Positions 31,684 through 39,375 of a stretch of 39,375 nucleotides of DNA are shown here, piece after piece (positions within the stretch are counted from its first letter, which is position 1; every line of letters begins with the position of its first letter). The position numbers and the translations under genes are program-made. A model generated the notes under the pieces. That model did no database searches. It was not told the DNA's origin and worked only from the letters and a program-made list of their open reading frames with translations. Origin of the DNA: Eubacterium sp. (lineage in GTDB: Bacteria > Bacillota > Clostridia > Oscillospirales > Acutalibacteraceae). Location: positions 1 through 39,375 of the forward strand of contig JACTVT010000019.1 in assembly GCA_014465955.1 (NCBI GenBank), given 5' to 3'.

Positions 31684-34080
31684 ATGAAAAGGATATTATC
31701 TGTTTTAATGAGCCTTCTCATTATTTCAGCCTGCTGTATTTTCCCTGCCGAGGCGAAAGACGCAGTTAATTTAAACATTTCAAAAAGCAATATCTCTCAC
31801 GAGGTATCGCCCACCCTGTACGGTGCTTTTATTGAGGATATTTCAAAGGCATGTGACGGCGGTCTTGTTTCAAATTTGATTTACAACAACAGTTTTGAAT
31901 ATAATGACACTGCCGAAGAAAACCACAAATTAAACGAAGCTTACTGGACTTTTGACAATATAACACACGAAATCAAAAGCACAAATCCCCTCAACAGCAA
32001 AAACAGAAATTACGAGGTACTTACCGTTTCGGGCAAAGGCACGGTTAAAAATCTCGGTTGTGTTGAGCACTGGGACTACAAGACATATGACCCGAGCAGC
32101 CGTTTGCAGTCAAAAGCAGATATGGGCTTTAAGGAGGGCGAAAAATATGATTTTTCCTGCTACTTCAAAAATATAGATTTTGAAGGCACTGTTACAGTGT
32201 ATCTTGACTCGCCGTCAAATGCAAATCACCGTATGGAAATAGATATTTCCACAAGCAAGGCAGACTGGCGTGAAATCACCTGCGAACTTGACTCACTTGC
32301 AACAGAAGACGGCGGTCTTGCAATTGAATTCAACGGCAAAGGCTCTGTTCAGATAGACTTTGCACAACTGATTCCACAGAATTCATACGGCTACGGCACA
32401 ACCGAATGGCAGTACACCACACTGCGTGCCGATTTATTTGAAGCGTTCAAAAACCTTAACCCGTCGTTTATCCGCTTCCCGGGCGGATGCTTCTGCGAGG
32501 GCGATTCACTTGACAGGCTTTTCAACTGGAAAAACACAATCGGGCCTGTTGAAGAACGCGAGCAATCCTACAACGTATGGCGAAATGATGGTGCAGGCGA
32601 TTACTACATAAACTCCAACTTTATGGGCTACGGCGAATACTTCAATCTTTGCTCAGACCTCGGTGCAGAGCCTGTGCCGTGCCTGAATGTCGGTCTTACC
32701 TGCCAGGGAAGAAACGGCTACGACCTTAATGTTGACGCACTGAAAAAACTTTCAATGACCGATGATGAATTCACCGCCTATCTTATTGAAAAAAGGAATA
32801 TAGACAAAGACAGAGTACAGGACAGAATAAATGAAGTAAATGCACTCGGATATACAAACGAGGCTGATTTTGACAGATATCTCGAAACGATTGCACTTAC
32901 CCCGGGCACAGATGAATGGAACAATTACGTGCAGGATATTCTTGATCTTGTTGAATATGCAAACGGTGACGCAAATACAACCTACTGGGGTGCACTTCGT
33001 GCCGCATACGGTCACCCCGAGCCGTACAACCTAAAATATATCGGTCTCGGCAACGAAAACTGGGGCGATGTTTACTGGCGTAATTTTGACGCTCTTTACA
33101 ATGCCGTCAAAACCGCTTACCCCGATTTACAGATTATCACCACCTCGGGCACTTGGCTCGGCGGCGATGAATTTGACAGAGCATGGAACACGGTGAATGA
33201 AAAATACGACGACTGCTACGTTGACGAGCATTACTACACAAACGATGCTTATATGTACGAAATCAACGACAGGTATGACAGTTATGACCGAAACGGCGGC
33301 AAAGTTTTTGTAGGCGAATACGCAGCAACTTCACCCGGTATCGGCACGATTCAGACGAAAAGCAATATCATTGAGGCAGTTGAAGAGGCCGCATATATGA
33401 CGGGCTTTGAGCGCAACAGTGATATTGTAAAAATGACTGCATATGCTCCAACTTTTGCCAAAATCAATTCGCAGAACTGGAATGTAAACGAGATATGGTT
33501 TGACTCACAGGAGGTTGTTTTAACACCGTCATATTTCACACAGATGCTCTATGCCAACAATGTAGGCACAAAATACATTGACGCTGATTTTGACACAGAC
33601 GTGCCTGTAAGCAAACTTGCACAGTCTGTTACCGTTGATGAAGAAAAGCAAGTTATTTACGTTAAACTTGTAAATTCAAGCAATTCCTCTCAGACTGTAA
33701 ACCTGAATATTGACGGCTTTGAAAACCTAAACTCAATTTCCCATTACCATTTTTCAGGCAATTTCAAATCAGCCTGCAATGAAATCGGCAAACCGTACTA
33801 CGTAGCACCTACGGAAGATATTACAGTTATTCCTAAATCCGACACAATCACTGTCGAAACAGATAAATACAGTGTAAACGTTATCAGCATTGCGTACGGC
33901 AGCAACAGCGGCGAGGGGCATTATCAACTGCCTGAAAATATTCCGTCTGTGAACGGTACATATCTGCCGCCTGCACTGAAAGTTGCCATTCCGTGTGCAG
34001 CAGGCGTCGCAGTTCTGGCAATCGTGCTTGCAGCGGTTATCTCAAAAGCAGTTAAAAAGAGAGGTAAAACAAATGAATAA
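31684..34080 (+). CDS. GH51-like alpha-L-arabinofuranosidase, membrane-anchored
   Basis: This 798-residue protein has a signal peptide (about 1-24), an N-terminal GH51-type start (SPTLYGAFIEDISKACDGGL), a carbohydrate-binding-like insert and a catalytic barrel. Catalytic acid/base is probably E458 in GLGNENWG and the nucleophile E545 in FVGEYAA; FIRFPGGCFCEG is also family-typical. An extra helical stretch (about 356-425) interrupts the barrel before GNENWG. A C-terminal membrane helix (about 765-790) followed by KKRGK fixes it to the cell. It removes arabinofuranosyl side chains by family. It overlaps the next gene by eight bases. Confidence 0.88.
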   Translation: MKRILSVLMSLLIISACCIFPAEAKDAVNLNISKSNISHEVSPTLYGAFIEDISKACDGGLVSNLIYNNSFEYNDTAEENHKLNEAYWTFDNITHEIKSTNPLNSKNRNYEVLTVSGKGTVKNLGCVEHWDYKTYDPSSRLQSKADMGFKEGEKYDFSCYFKNIDFEGTVTVYLDSPSNANHRMEIDISTSKADWREITCELDSLATEDGGLAIEFNGKGSVQIDFAQLIPQNSYGYGTTEWQYTTLRADLFEAFKNLNPSFIRFPGGCFCEGDSLDRLFNWKNTIGPVEEREQSYNVWRNDGAGDYYINSNFMGYGEYFNLCSDLGAEPVPCLNVGLTCQGRNGYDLNVDALKKLSMTDDEFTAYLIEKRNIDKDRVQDRINEVNALGYTNEADFDRYLETIALTPGTDEWNNYVQDILDLVEYANGDANTTYWGALRAAYGHPEPYNLKYIGLGNENWGDVYWRNFDALYNAVKTAYPDLQIITTSGTWLGGDEFDRAWNTVNEKYDDCYVDEHYYTNDAYMYEINDRYDSYDRNGGKVFVGEYAATSPGIGTIQTKSNIIEAVEEAAYMTGFERNSDIVKMTAYAPTFAKINSQNWNVNEIWFDSQEVVLTPSYFTQMLYANNVGTKYIDADFDTDVPVSKLAQSVTVDEEKQVIYVKLVNSSNSSQTVNLNIDGFENLNSISHYHFSGNFKSACNEIGKPYYVAPTEDITVIPKSDTITVETDKYSVNVISIAYGSNSGEGHYQLPENIPSVNGTYLPPALKVAIPCAAGVAVLAIVLAAVISKAVKKRGKTNE

Positions 34081-34972
34081 AATCAAAAAAATTCTTTCCG
34101 TTTTCATTTCGGCAATATTGATAAGCACGGTTTTAACTGCCTGCACATCCGAAAAAGGCGGATACTCAACAATAGATAAAGCAAATACAGATTCAGTTAC
34201 AACCATATCATTTAACTGCGCCGCCCCCTGGGGCAATGTGCTCAAGGACACAGGCTCGGGCACACGTGTAAAAAAATTTGCAGACTATATGAACACCGTT
34301 AAGCCCGATACAATCGGCACACAGGAAATGAACAGCAAATGGCTGTCAAAACTTGAAACACTTATGAGCGATTACGAAAGTTACGGCGTAAAACGAGGCG
34401 GCGACGACAATGAAAACAAAAGCGAAATGAACGCCGTTTTCTGGCTTAAGGATAAATATACGTGTGAAGACAAAAACACCTTCTGGCTTTCAAAAACACC
34501 CGAAACAGAAAGCAAATACGAAGGCGCAGGCTGCTACAGAGTGTGCACATATGTTGTATTGAAAAGCAATGAAACTGGCAGTCTGCTTATTCATATGAAC
34601 ACGCACCTTGACAATGCAAGTGAAGAAGCCGCAAATTACGGTGCAGAGGTTATTTCAAAGAAAATTGACGAACTGAAAAGTCAATACCCAGATGCCGCAA
34701 TCGTTCTTACAGGCGACTTCAATGAAACCGCAGGTATGATTGCTTATAACACGATAAGTGAAAAACTGACTGATGCAAAAACGCTTGTGCCTGCCGCAGA
34801 AACAAAAGAAACCTATCACGGCTGGGGCGATATTACCGAGGGTGAACCGATTGACCATATCTTCATCACAACAGGCAAAAACGCCGTTAACTATCAGATT
34901 CTTGACAACACATCAAACGGCTATATAAGCGACCACAACGGCGTTTATATTGAATGGACTCCGTTTAACTAA
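34073..34972 (+). CDS. Endonuclease/exonuclease/phosphatase-family lipoprotein
   Basis: This 299-residue protein has a lipobox (LTAC, Cys about 21). The EEP fold is shown by SFNCAAPWGN near residue 43, IGTQEM near 76 (metal-binding Glu), MNTHLDN near 180, TGDFNET near 220 and SDHNGVYIEW at the end (catalytic His). EEP members of this exported kind cleave phosphodiesters or sugar phosphates. GAGAGG precedes ATG 34073, inside the end of the GH51 gene, so it is translated with it. The substrate is unknown. Confidence 0.87.
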   Translation: MNKIKKILSVFISAILISTVLTACTSEKGGYSTIDKANTDSVTTISFNCAAPWGNVLKDTGSGTRVKKFADYMNTVKPDTIGTQEMNSKWLSKLETLMSDYESYGVKRGGDDNENKSEMNAVFWLKDKYTCEDKNTFWLSKTPETESKYEGAGCYRVCTYVVLKSNETGSLLIHMNTHLDNASEEAANYGAEVISKKIDELKSQYPDAAIVLTGDFNETAGMIAYNTISEKLTDAKTLVPAAETKETYHGWGDITEGEPIDHIFITTGKNAVNYQILDNTSNGYISDHNGVYIEWTPFN

Positions 34973-34986
34973 CGATACACAACAAA

Positions 34987-35012
34987 AGAGCACACCCAAA
35001 CGGATGTGCTCT
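34987..35012 (+). terminator. Hairpin after the EEP gene, weak terminator
   Basis: AGAGCACA and TGTGCTCT form an 8-bp stem. There is no T-run after it because the long repeat begins there. Confidence 0.5.
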
Positions 35013-35271
35013 CAGACTGTCGATAAAGTGGTCAGAACCACGCCGAAATTAAATACATTATGGTAATTACATTACCGTAGGGGTCGGCGTCCCCGACGAC
35101 CCGCTTTGTAATAACATTATTGAAACGCCTCAAAAATATCGAATTTCTGAGGCGTTTGGCGTTTTTTGCCTTTTGCTCGGGGGCAGTACCTATGTACAGC
35201 TCCCACTCACAAAATGCAAAATTCTGTTCCATTTCTCGAAGTCTGTCACTGTGTAAAAATTTATTATTTAA
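35013..35271 (+). repeat. Long intergenic repeat, copy 2
   Basis: It shares blocks in the same order with copy 1 (14876-15186), without the extra GC-rich block. Its hairpin (35126-35154) pairs CGCCTC with GAGGCG where copy 1 has CGCCGC with GCGGCG. It fills the gap between the EEP and PIG-L genes; no gene is seen in it. Confidence 0.8.
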
Positions 35272-35289
35272 ACTCTTTCACAATACAAA

Positions 35290-37323
35290 TCACTTTACTA
35301 TATACGGGAAATACGTCATCAGGCGGCGGAGAAGTCCTCGGTAATAATCCCACTGCATTGCAGGAGACATAATTCTGTGCTCATATCGCTGCTTAAGTTT
35401 CCAGACCTCTTTAACCCTGTCGTCAGGATTGCTTATCCTGATTTCATCATAAATCAGCGGATTATCGGCAAGTTCAACCCTTATAATGCTTTCTTCCTCG
35501 GGCGGGCAGAATATACTTATCTTGCCGCCGATACACTCTGCCTTAACGGCATTATTGCTTGATGTAACCTTAAAATCTGCGTTTGCCTGCGGATAAGCAT
35601 AAACATCAAAATCTTCTTTACCCGATGAACTGATGATATAATCATAACAGAAATCATCATAATTATTGCAGAGTTTAATCAACTGCGGCGCACTGCTTTC
35701 AGGTTCTTCAAACGCCTCAATTTTCAAAAGCGAGCAATAACCCGTATAACTCTTAACGGCAATGCCGATTACATCTGTTTCAACACTCGGGAATTCAAAA
35801 ATCGTTGCACCGCCGTTTTCTTTCAGTTCACCCGTGCTGAAACTTCTTGCGCCGAGCGTTACAAAAGCATTTACAATGTGACTGCCCCTGTCGGGATTTT
35901 CATAGATATAAATGCTTGAAATTTTACGCCTTGACGGCAGTTTAAACATAAGCATTTTGTGCTCATCGGCAGAATCGGCAACCCACGCATTGTCATTTGG
36001 CAACCTGTCCTTATCCATAATATCATTACTGTGTGCAATTTTGAATTCGGTAAGGTGGCTTGCATCACCGCTGCTGGCAGAAATTTCTGCGTGATAAAGC
36101 ACACTGTCCGTTCTTCTTTTCCAGAAGACCTTATCACTGTTCAGAATTCCGTTTGCATGATCAGTCGCCGTCTGGCTGGAATACTCCGCCATTGCAATAT
36201 AGCTTGAGGAATTCTGCATAACTCTTGAAAGATTTTCAACTGCAACAGGAAAACGAACTCTGTCCTTCCACGCATAAAAGCCTGTTTCAGCCATATAACC
36301 GGCATCTTCTTTAAGATGCGTTGAACGGGCGTTGACAGAATAATAATCCTCCTTGCCGTTCCACGCAGTCGAATAAGCAAAGCCCTTATAAACAACAGGA
36401 TTATAATAAGCAGTTTCCCTTAAAATCTCGCTCATTGCATCTTCAAAAAACAGTGAAATTGCTCTGTGGTCACTGTGAACATCGTAATCACAGCAAAAAA
36501 TCGTATCAGGCTTATATTCAAGAATAACCGACTTGAAATCATCAACGACATTCTGCCTTGTAAACACTTTTTCACTGTAAGGCGGCTTATTCTTTGTGCC
36601 GTAGGTTTTTGAAACTTTATAACGTGAGTATACATTTTTATCAGCAGGACAATTATATATATGTACGCCGTTTTCGTCTGCAAGACTGTCGCTGTAACCG
36701 AAAAAAATGAAATTCTCAAACGGTATATTATATTTTTTTGCAACATTGCGAGCCTCACGGATTCTGATTTTGCCGATTCCGTGATAATCGCCGTTTGTTG
36801 AAAAAACAACACGCACAGTTGAACCGTTTTTCACATACTGCTCAATAATTCCGCCGTAGATATTAATTTCGTCATCTTCGTGAGGTGCAAAAAGCATAAC
36901 GTTTTTACCTGCGTAAACATTGCTTCTGTCAGGCTCAGGGCAGTTATATGCAGTATCTTTATTCATAAGAAAATGAGCCGAAATGCAAAGCACCGCGGAT
37001 ACAATAAGCGCAAGCAGTGATATTATAAAAAGAAGAATTGTAAGCCCCGGTGCAACAGGCACAAGACCCGCACAAACAAGACCGATGTCCAAAACACCTA
37101 AAAGCAGATAAATCTGAAGCATTCTTGACTCAATTTTTATATTGAATGCCGCTGTAAGAAAAACAAATATTGCAGTCAGATATTTAAGCGGCAGCAGTGT
37201 AAATTTGCTGAAAAAGCCGATTACAATTGCCACAACGGCAAGCACGATTAGAAGCGCCGTAACGGGAACGGCAAAAACTCTGTCCTCATACGGCTTGATT
37301 TTCTGCCAGTTTACTTTAATCAT
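35290..37323 (-). CDS. Membrane-anchored PIG-L (LmbE-like) deacetylase with C-terminal beta domain
   Basis: This 677-residue protein has about four membrane helices in the first 130 residues, then a PIG-L deacetylase domain (about 150-380) with the zinc motif APHEDDE (family HPDDE) and DVHSDHRA holding the second His set. The C-terminal part (about 395-590) has a galactose-binding-like (F5/8-type) pattern. ATG 37323 follows AGGAG; a longer reading from 37389 would begin inside the promoter. The catalytic site is complete. It may deacetylate GlcNAc-type sugars at the surface. It is divergent from the perR-like gene. Confidence 0.87.
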   Translation of the reverse strand: MIKVNWQKIKPYEDRVFAVPVTALLIVLAVVAIVIGFFSKFTLLPLKYLTAIFVFLTAAFNIKIESRMLQIYLLLGVLDIGLVCAGLVPVAPGLTILLFIISLLALIVSAVLCISAHFLMNKDTAYNCPEPDRSNVYAGKNVMLFAPHEDDEINIYGGIIEQYVKNGSTVRVVFSTNGDYHGIGKIRIREARNVAKKYNIPFENFIFFGYSDSLADENGVHIYNCPADKNVYSRYKVSKTYGTKNKPPYSEKVFTRQNVVDDFKSVILEYKPDTIFCCDYDVHSDHRAISLFFEDAMSEILRETAYYNPVVYKGFAYSTAWNGKEDYYSVNARSTHLKEDAGYMAETGFYAWKDRVRFPVAVENLSRVMQNSSSYIAMAEYSSQTATDHANGILNSDKVFWKRRTDSVLYHAEISASSGDASHLTEFKIAHSNDIMDKDRLPNDNAWVADSADEHKMLMFKLPSRRKISSIYIYENPDRGSHIVNAFVTLGARSFSTGELKENGGATIFEFPSVETDVIGIAVKSYTGYCSLLKIEAFEEPESSAPQLIKLCNNYDDFCYDYIISSSGKEDFDVYAYPQANADFKVTSSNNAVKAECIGGKISIFCPPEEESIIRVELADNPLIYDEIRISNPDDRVKEVWKLKQRYEHRIMSPAMQWDYYRGLLRRLMTYFPYIVK

Positions 37324-37360
37324 AAATTCATCTCCTGTATATTTCATCTCCATATAGAAT

Positions 37361-37389
37361 AGCATAACAAATTTAATTAAATAAGTCAA
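37361..37389 (-). promoter_or_regulatory. Promoter of the PIG-L gene
   Basis: Minus-strand TTGACT (37384-37389) and TATGCT (37361-37366) are 17 bp apart. TTGACTTAT at the -35 is identical to that of the divergent perR-like promoter. Confidence 0.6.
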
Positions 37390-37407
37390 TTTTAACTAAA
37401 AAAAGTA

Positions 37408-37459
37408 TTGACTTATTGGCAAAATATGGTATACTTAGATTGTAATCATTACAATCTAA
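37408..37459 (+). promoter_or_regulatory. perR-like promoter with a 25-bp palindrome
   Basis: TTGACT (37408-37413) and TATACT (37430-37435) are 16 bp apart. TTAGATTGTAAT, C, ATTACAATCTAA (37435-37459) is a perfect 12-1-12 palindrome over the expected start site. It resembles the Fur/PerR box type (ATTNTAAT arms) and points to autoregulation of the redox group. Confidence 0.78.
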
Positions 37460-37474
37460 TAAAGGAGTTTGGCT

Positions 37475-37876
37475 ATGAATAAAGACGAAATCATATCTTT
37501 ATTTAAAGAAAAAAGTTTTCGCGCAACTCCCCAGAGGATTGCCGTTTTTGATTATGTTTATAACAACAGAACACACCCCGATGTGCTTGAAATCTACGAC
37601 TCTGTTATAAAAAGCAACCCTGCTTTTTCAAAAACCACTGTTTACAATGCACTGAAAGCACTTACCGAACAGGGCTTTCTTAAAACAATCGGAATTGACG
37701 GTGAGCGTATACGATATGACGCTAATACGGATTTACACGGCCATTTTCGTTGTGAAAAATGCGGTAAAATCTATGATTTTAATGTAGACAGCCTTGATTT
37801 CAGAGTACCTGACGGTTTTGCAGTCAGGCACAAAGATGTATATTACAGCGGACTTTGTTCCTGTTGTATAAAATAA
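37475..37876 (+). CDS. Fur-family regulator, PerR-like
   Basis: This 133-residue protein has an N-terminal winged helix (FRATPQRIAVFDYVYNN, TVYNALKALTEQGF) and a C-terminal metal half with FRCEKCGKIYD and LCSCC, the structural zinc-binding Cys pairs of PerR/Fur. The His and Asp positions typical of PerR are partly visible (HGHF, RHKDVYYSG). ATG 37475 follows AAAGGAG. It lies before a reverse rubrerythrin gene, a known PerR target in clostridia. PerR rather than Fur is inferred from this context. Confidence 0.85.
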   Translation: MNKDEIISLFKEKSFRATPQRIAVFDYVYNNRTHPDVLEIYDSVIKSNPAFSKTTVYNALKALTEQGFLKTIGIDGERIRYDANTDLHGHFRCEKCGKIYDFNVDSLDFRVPDGFAVRHKDVYYSGLCSCCIK

Positions 37877-37901
37877 AATTAATTTGAAGGAGCTAATTAT
37901 T

Positions 37902-38435
37902 ATGGCAAAAAAGTATTACTGTCCAGTTTGCGGATACGAAAGTGATGAACCGATTGAAATCTGCCCAATCTGCAAAGCAAAAATGGCAGTTCGTGAAAAC
38001 GACGAAATGGCTTGGGCTGCTGAGCACGTTGTTGGCATTACAGAAGGTGTAAGAGAAGAAATCGTTCAGGGTCTTCGTGAAAACTTCAACGGCGAATGCA
38101 CAGAAGTAGGTATGTACCTTGCAATGGCAAGAGTTGCTCACAGAGAAGGTTATCCTGAAATCGGTATGTATTGGGAAAAGGCTGCTTACGAAGAAGCAGA
38201 GCACGCAGCAAAGTTTGCTGAAATGCTCGGCGAAGTAGTAACAGATTCTACAAAGAAAAACCTTGAAATGCGTGTTGCAGCTGAAAACGGCGCAACAGCA
38301 GGCAAAACAGCACTTGCTAAAATGGCTAAGGAAGACGGTCTTGACGCTATTCACGACACAGTTCACGAAATGGCTCGTGACGAAGCAAGACACGGCAAAG
38401 CATTTGAAGGTCTTCTTAAAAGATATTTCGGCTAA
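37902..38435 (+). CDS. Reverse rubrerythrin (NADH peroxidase)
   Basis: This 177-residue protein has an N-terminal rubredoxin domain (CPVCGYES and CPICKAK) followed by a four-helix diiron domain with two ExxH-type motifs (AAYEEAEHAAKF, ARDEARHGKAF). Order is reversed from normal rubrerythrin, as in the C. acetobutylicum peroxide-protecting enzymes. It reduces hydrogen peroxide with electrons from NADH via a rubredoxin reductase. GAAGGAG precedes ATG 37902. It follows the perR-like gene by 25 bp and is probably cotranscribed. Confidence 0.95.
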   Translation: MAKKYYCPVCGYESDEPIEICPICKAKMAVRENDEMAWAAEHVVGITEGVREEIVQGLRENFNGECTEVGMYLAMARVAHREGYPEIGMYWEKAAYEEAEHAAKFAEMLGEVVTDSTKKNLEMRVAAENGATAGKTALAKMAKEDGLDAIHDTVHEMARDEARHGKAFEGLLKRYFG

Positions 38436-38458
38436 AAAATGTTTTGACTAATGTCAGG

Positions 38459-38489
38459 CGCCGCAGAAATCCAGTGTTTCTGCGGCGTT
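38459..38489 (+). terminator. Terminator of the rubrerythrin gene
   Basis: CGCCGCAGAAA and TTTCTGCGGCG form an 11-bp stem with a 7-base loop; TTTCT follows. The stem resembles that of the long repeat. Confidence 0.78.
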
Positions 38490-38508
38490 TCTGTAACATT
38501 ATCATTTC

Positions 38509-38535
38509 GGCGAGGTGAGGGCACCCCGCCCTACG
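38509..38535. repeat. Short GGCGAGGTG/CACCCCGCC module
   Basis: The two arms differ by one base and the module ends in CCCTACGA, as at 12277-12303. Confidence 0.55.
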
Positions 38536-38554
38536 AAAATAAAGGTGGTAAAAT

Positions 38555-39055
38555 ATGAACAAATCCGCAATTTACAAACTTTCTTACGGCGTATATGTTG
38601 TAACGACATGGAACAACGGCAAGGCAACAGGCTGCACGGCAAATTCGGCTATGCAGATAACGTCAAGCCCTGCAACGATTGCCGTTTCAATCAATCACGA
38701 TAACTTTACAAACGAGTGTATAAAGGAAACGGGCGTGTTTGCAATAAACATTCTCGGCGAAAACTGCGACCCGCTTGTAATCGGCAACTTTGGTTTCAAA
38801 AGCGGCAGAGATACAAACAAATTTGCAGACTATGACGCTCTTATCAGAAATTATCTGCCGATTGTGCCTGCCGCAAGCGCATATATTACCTGCAAGGTTA
38901 TTGACACTATGGAAACTTCAACACACACTGTTTTCCTCGGCGAGGTAACAGACGCAGATGTTCTGAACGACGACAGCCCGATGACCTATGCCTATTACCA
39001 CAATGTAATCAAAGGCAAATCACCGAAAAACGCCCCGACATATGACGGGGATTAA
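38555..39055 (+). CDS. Flavin reductase-domain protein (flavoredoxin-like)
   Basis: This 166-residue protein has the flavin reductase-like split barrel of high-molecular-weight rubredoxins: LSYGVYVVTTWNNGKATGCTANSAMQITSSPATIAV (in parts YGVYVVTTW and ATGCTANSAMQ) and FLGEVTDADVL. In other clostridia this domain is fused to a rubredoxin (Hrb) that gives electrons to oxygen- or NO-reducing flavoproteins; here no rubredoxin follows, so the domain is alone. AAAGGTGG precedes the ATG. It lies after the rubrerythrin gene and its terminator. It probably binds FMN. Confidence 0.87.
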   Translation: MNKSAIYKLSYGVYVVTTWNNGKATGCTANSAMQITSSPATIAVSINHDNFTNECIKETGVFAINILGENCDPLVIGNFGFKSGRDTNKFADYDALIRNYLPIVPAASAYITCKVIDTMETSTHTVFLGEVTDADVLNDDSPMTYAYYHNVIKGKSPKNAPTYDGD

Positions 39056-39069
39056 TAAGGCATAACAAA

Positions 39070-39089
39070 ACCGCACCATAGGGTGCGGT
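39070..39089 (+). terminator. Hairpin after the flavoredoxin-like gene
   Basis: ACCGCACC and GGTGCGGT form an 8-bp stem with a 4-base loop. A T-run is absent, so termination is uncertain; the next hairpin (39090-39131) may help. Confidence 0.5.
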
Positions 39090-39131
39090 CAGCGTGTAGA
39101 AAAAGTCCAAATAATAAATTTCTACACGCTG
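39090..39131. repeat. Perfect 13-bp inverted repeat at the edge of copy 3
   Basis: CAGCGTGTAGAAA (39090-39102) and TTTCTACACGCTG (39119-39131) are perfect complements around a 16-base loop. The right arm lies within the conserved end of the long repeat. Confidence 0.7.
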
Positions 39132-39375
39132 GCAGACTTCGAGAAATGGAACAGAATTTTGCATTTTAGGAAGGGTGCCGTACGTCGTCAAAACAAATTC
39201 CGTGTTCAATAAATTAAAAATTTATGCCAACACTTCATTTGTTTTTCCTCTTTCCAAAAAATCTTACGATTTTTCAGAAGCCTTGATTGTGCCCCCGAGT
39301 AAAAGGCAAAAAACGCCAAAAGGTGCAGAAATTCGATGTTTCTGCACCTTTTTATATATGCTGCTGCAAGGCGGG
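39107..39375 (-). repeat. Long intergenic repeat, copy 3 (cut by window end)
   Basis: On the minus strand this contains the same blocks as copies 1 and 2: a hairpin (39322-39348, GGTGCAGAAA with TTTCTGCACC), GGCGTTTTTTGCC, AAAATGCAAAATTCTGTTCC and TCTCGAAGTCTG. About 100 extra bases lie between the hairpin block and AAAATGC. No gene is seen. Confidence 0.75.

Noticed and set aside
37893..38393. Antisense frame of 166 codons on the rubrerythrin gene
   Set aside because: It is a codon-bias shadow; the plus-strand protein has all cluster and diiron ligands.
39009..39209. Minus-strand frame of 66 codons in repeat copy 3
   Set aside because: It reads through the conserved repeat block and into the end of the flavoredoxin-like gene; no start signal.
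14876..39375. Repeats considered as CRISPR or IS remnants
   Set aside because: The copies are dispersed and unequal in length, without regular spacing, spacers, cas genes, transposase or terminal inverted repeats.

Overview
The window is AT-rich DNA from a Gram-positive, anaerobic, probably spore-forming member of the Clostridia, most likely a gut member of the Oscillospirales/Ruminococcaceae type. The evidence is a gerA-gerB-gerC germination operon, a DUF421-DUF4363 pair, the darA-holB-ricT order known from Bacillus and clostridia, a rubredoxin-first rubrerythrin beside a Fur/PerR-type regulator, a two-cluster clostridial ferredoxin, AGGAGG-like ribosome binding sites, and host or plant glycan genes (nanE-nanA, a GH51-like arabinofuranosidase, a GH38-like DUF5054 protein). 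The species is inferred, not proven. No rRNA, tRNA, phage, IS element or CRISPR array was recognised.

Layout. 1-5600: a metallophosphoesterase, then a minus-strand operon (ROK regulator, GPH sugar symporter, DUF5054 hydrolase) whose promoter is covered by a 31-bp palindrome. 5600-11000: rmuC, hisC, a PAP2 phosphatase with a Cys/His tail, a DnaJ protein with a zinc-ribbon membrane partner, and a DtxR-family regulator. 11000-13400: a GDPD lipase-like enzyme, a repeat-filled intergenic region, and a divergent pair (unknown membrane protein and XRE regulator) with two matching operators. 13400-16100: a polar amino-acid ABC transporter whose binding protein looks circularly permuted and is separated from its permease by a long intergenic repeat. 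16200-21200: GNAT, trmO, an LRR/SLH surface protein, ferredoxin, ricT, holB, darA. 21300-24650: citrate synthase, a membrane protein and an AEC carrier in one operon. 24700-29800: a small secreted peptide, gerC/gerB/gerA, DUF421 and DUF4363. 29900-35000: nanE-nanA, then GH51 and an endonuclease/exonuclease/phosphatase lipoprotein. 35000-39375: a membrane PIG-L deacetylase, a redox group (perR-like, rubrerythrin, flavoredoxin) and repeats.

The most interesting signal is a pair of about 160-nt structured leaders, one before citrate synthase (minus strand, 24487-24653) and one before the DUF421 gene (plus strand, 28597-28757). They share sequence blocks, four helices with compensatory base changes, a 7-bp pseudoknot, and a final helix that buries the ribosome binding site. 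I could not match them to a riboswitch class I know, so they are a candidate new translational control RNA. Second is the circularly permuted binding protein. Third is a modular family of intergenic repeats (three long copies and several short palindromes), the long copies lying in the same orientation relative to the 3' end of the neighbouring gene.
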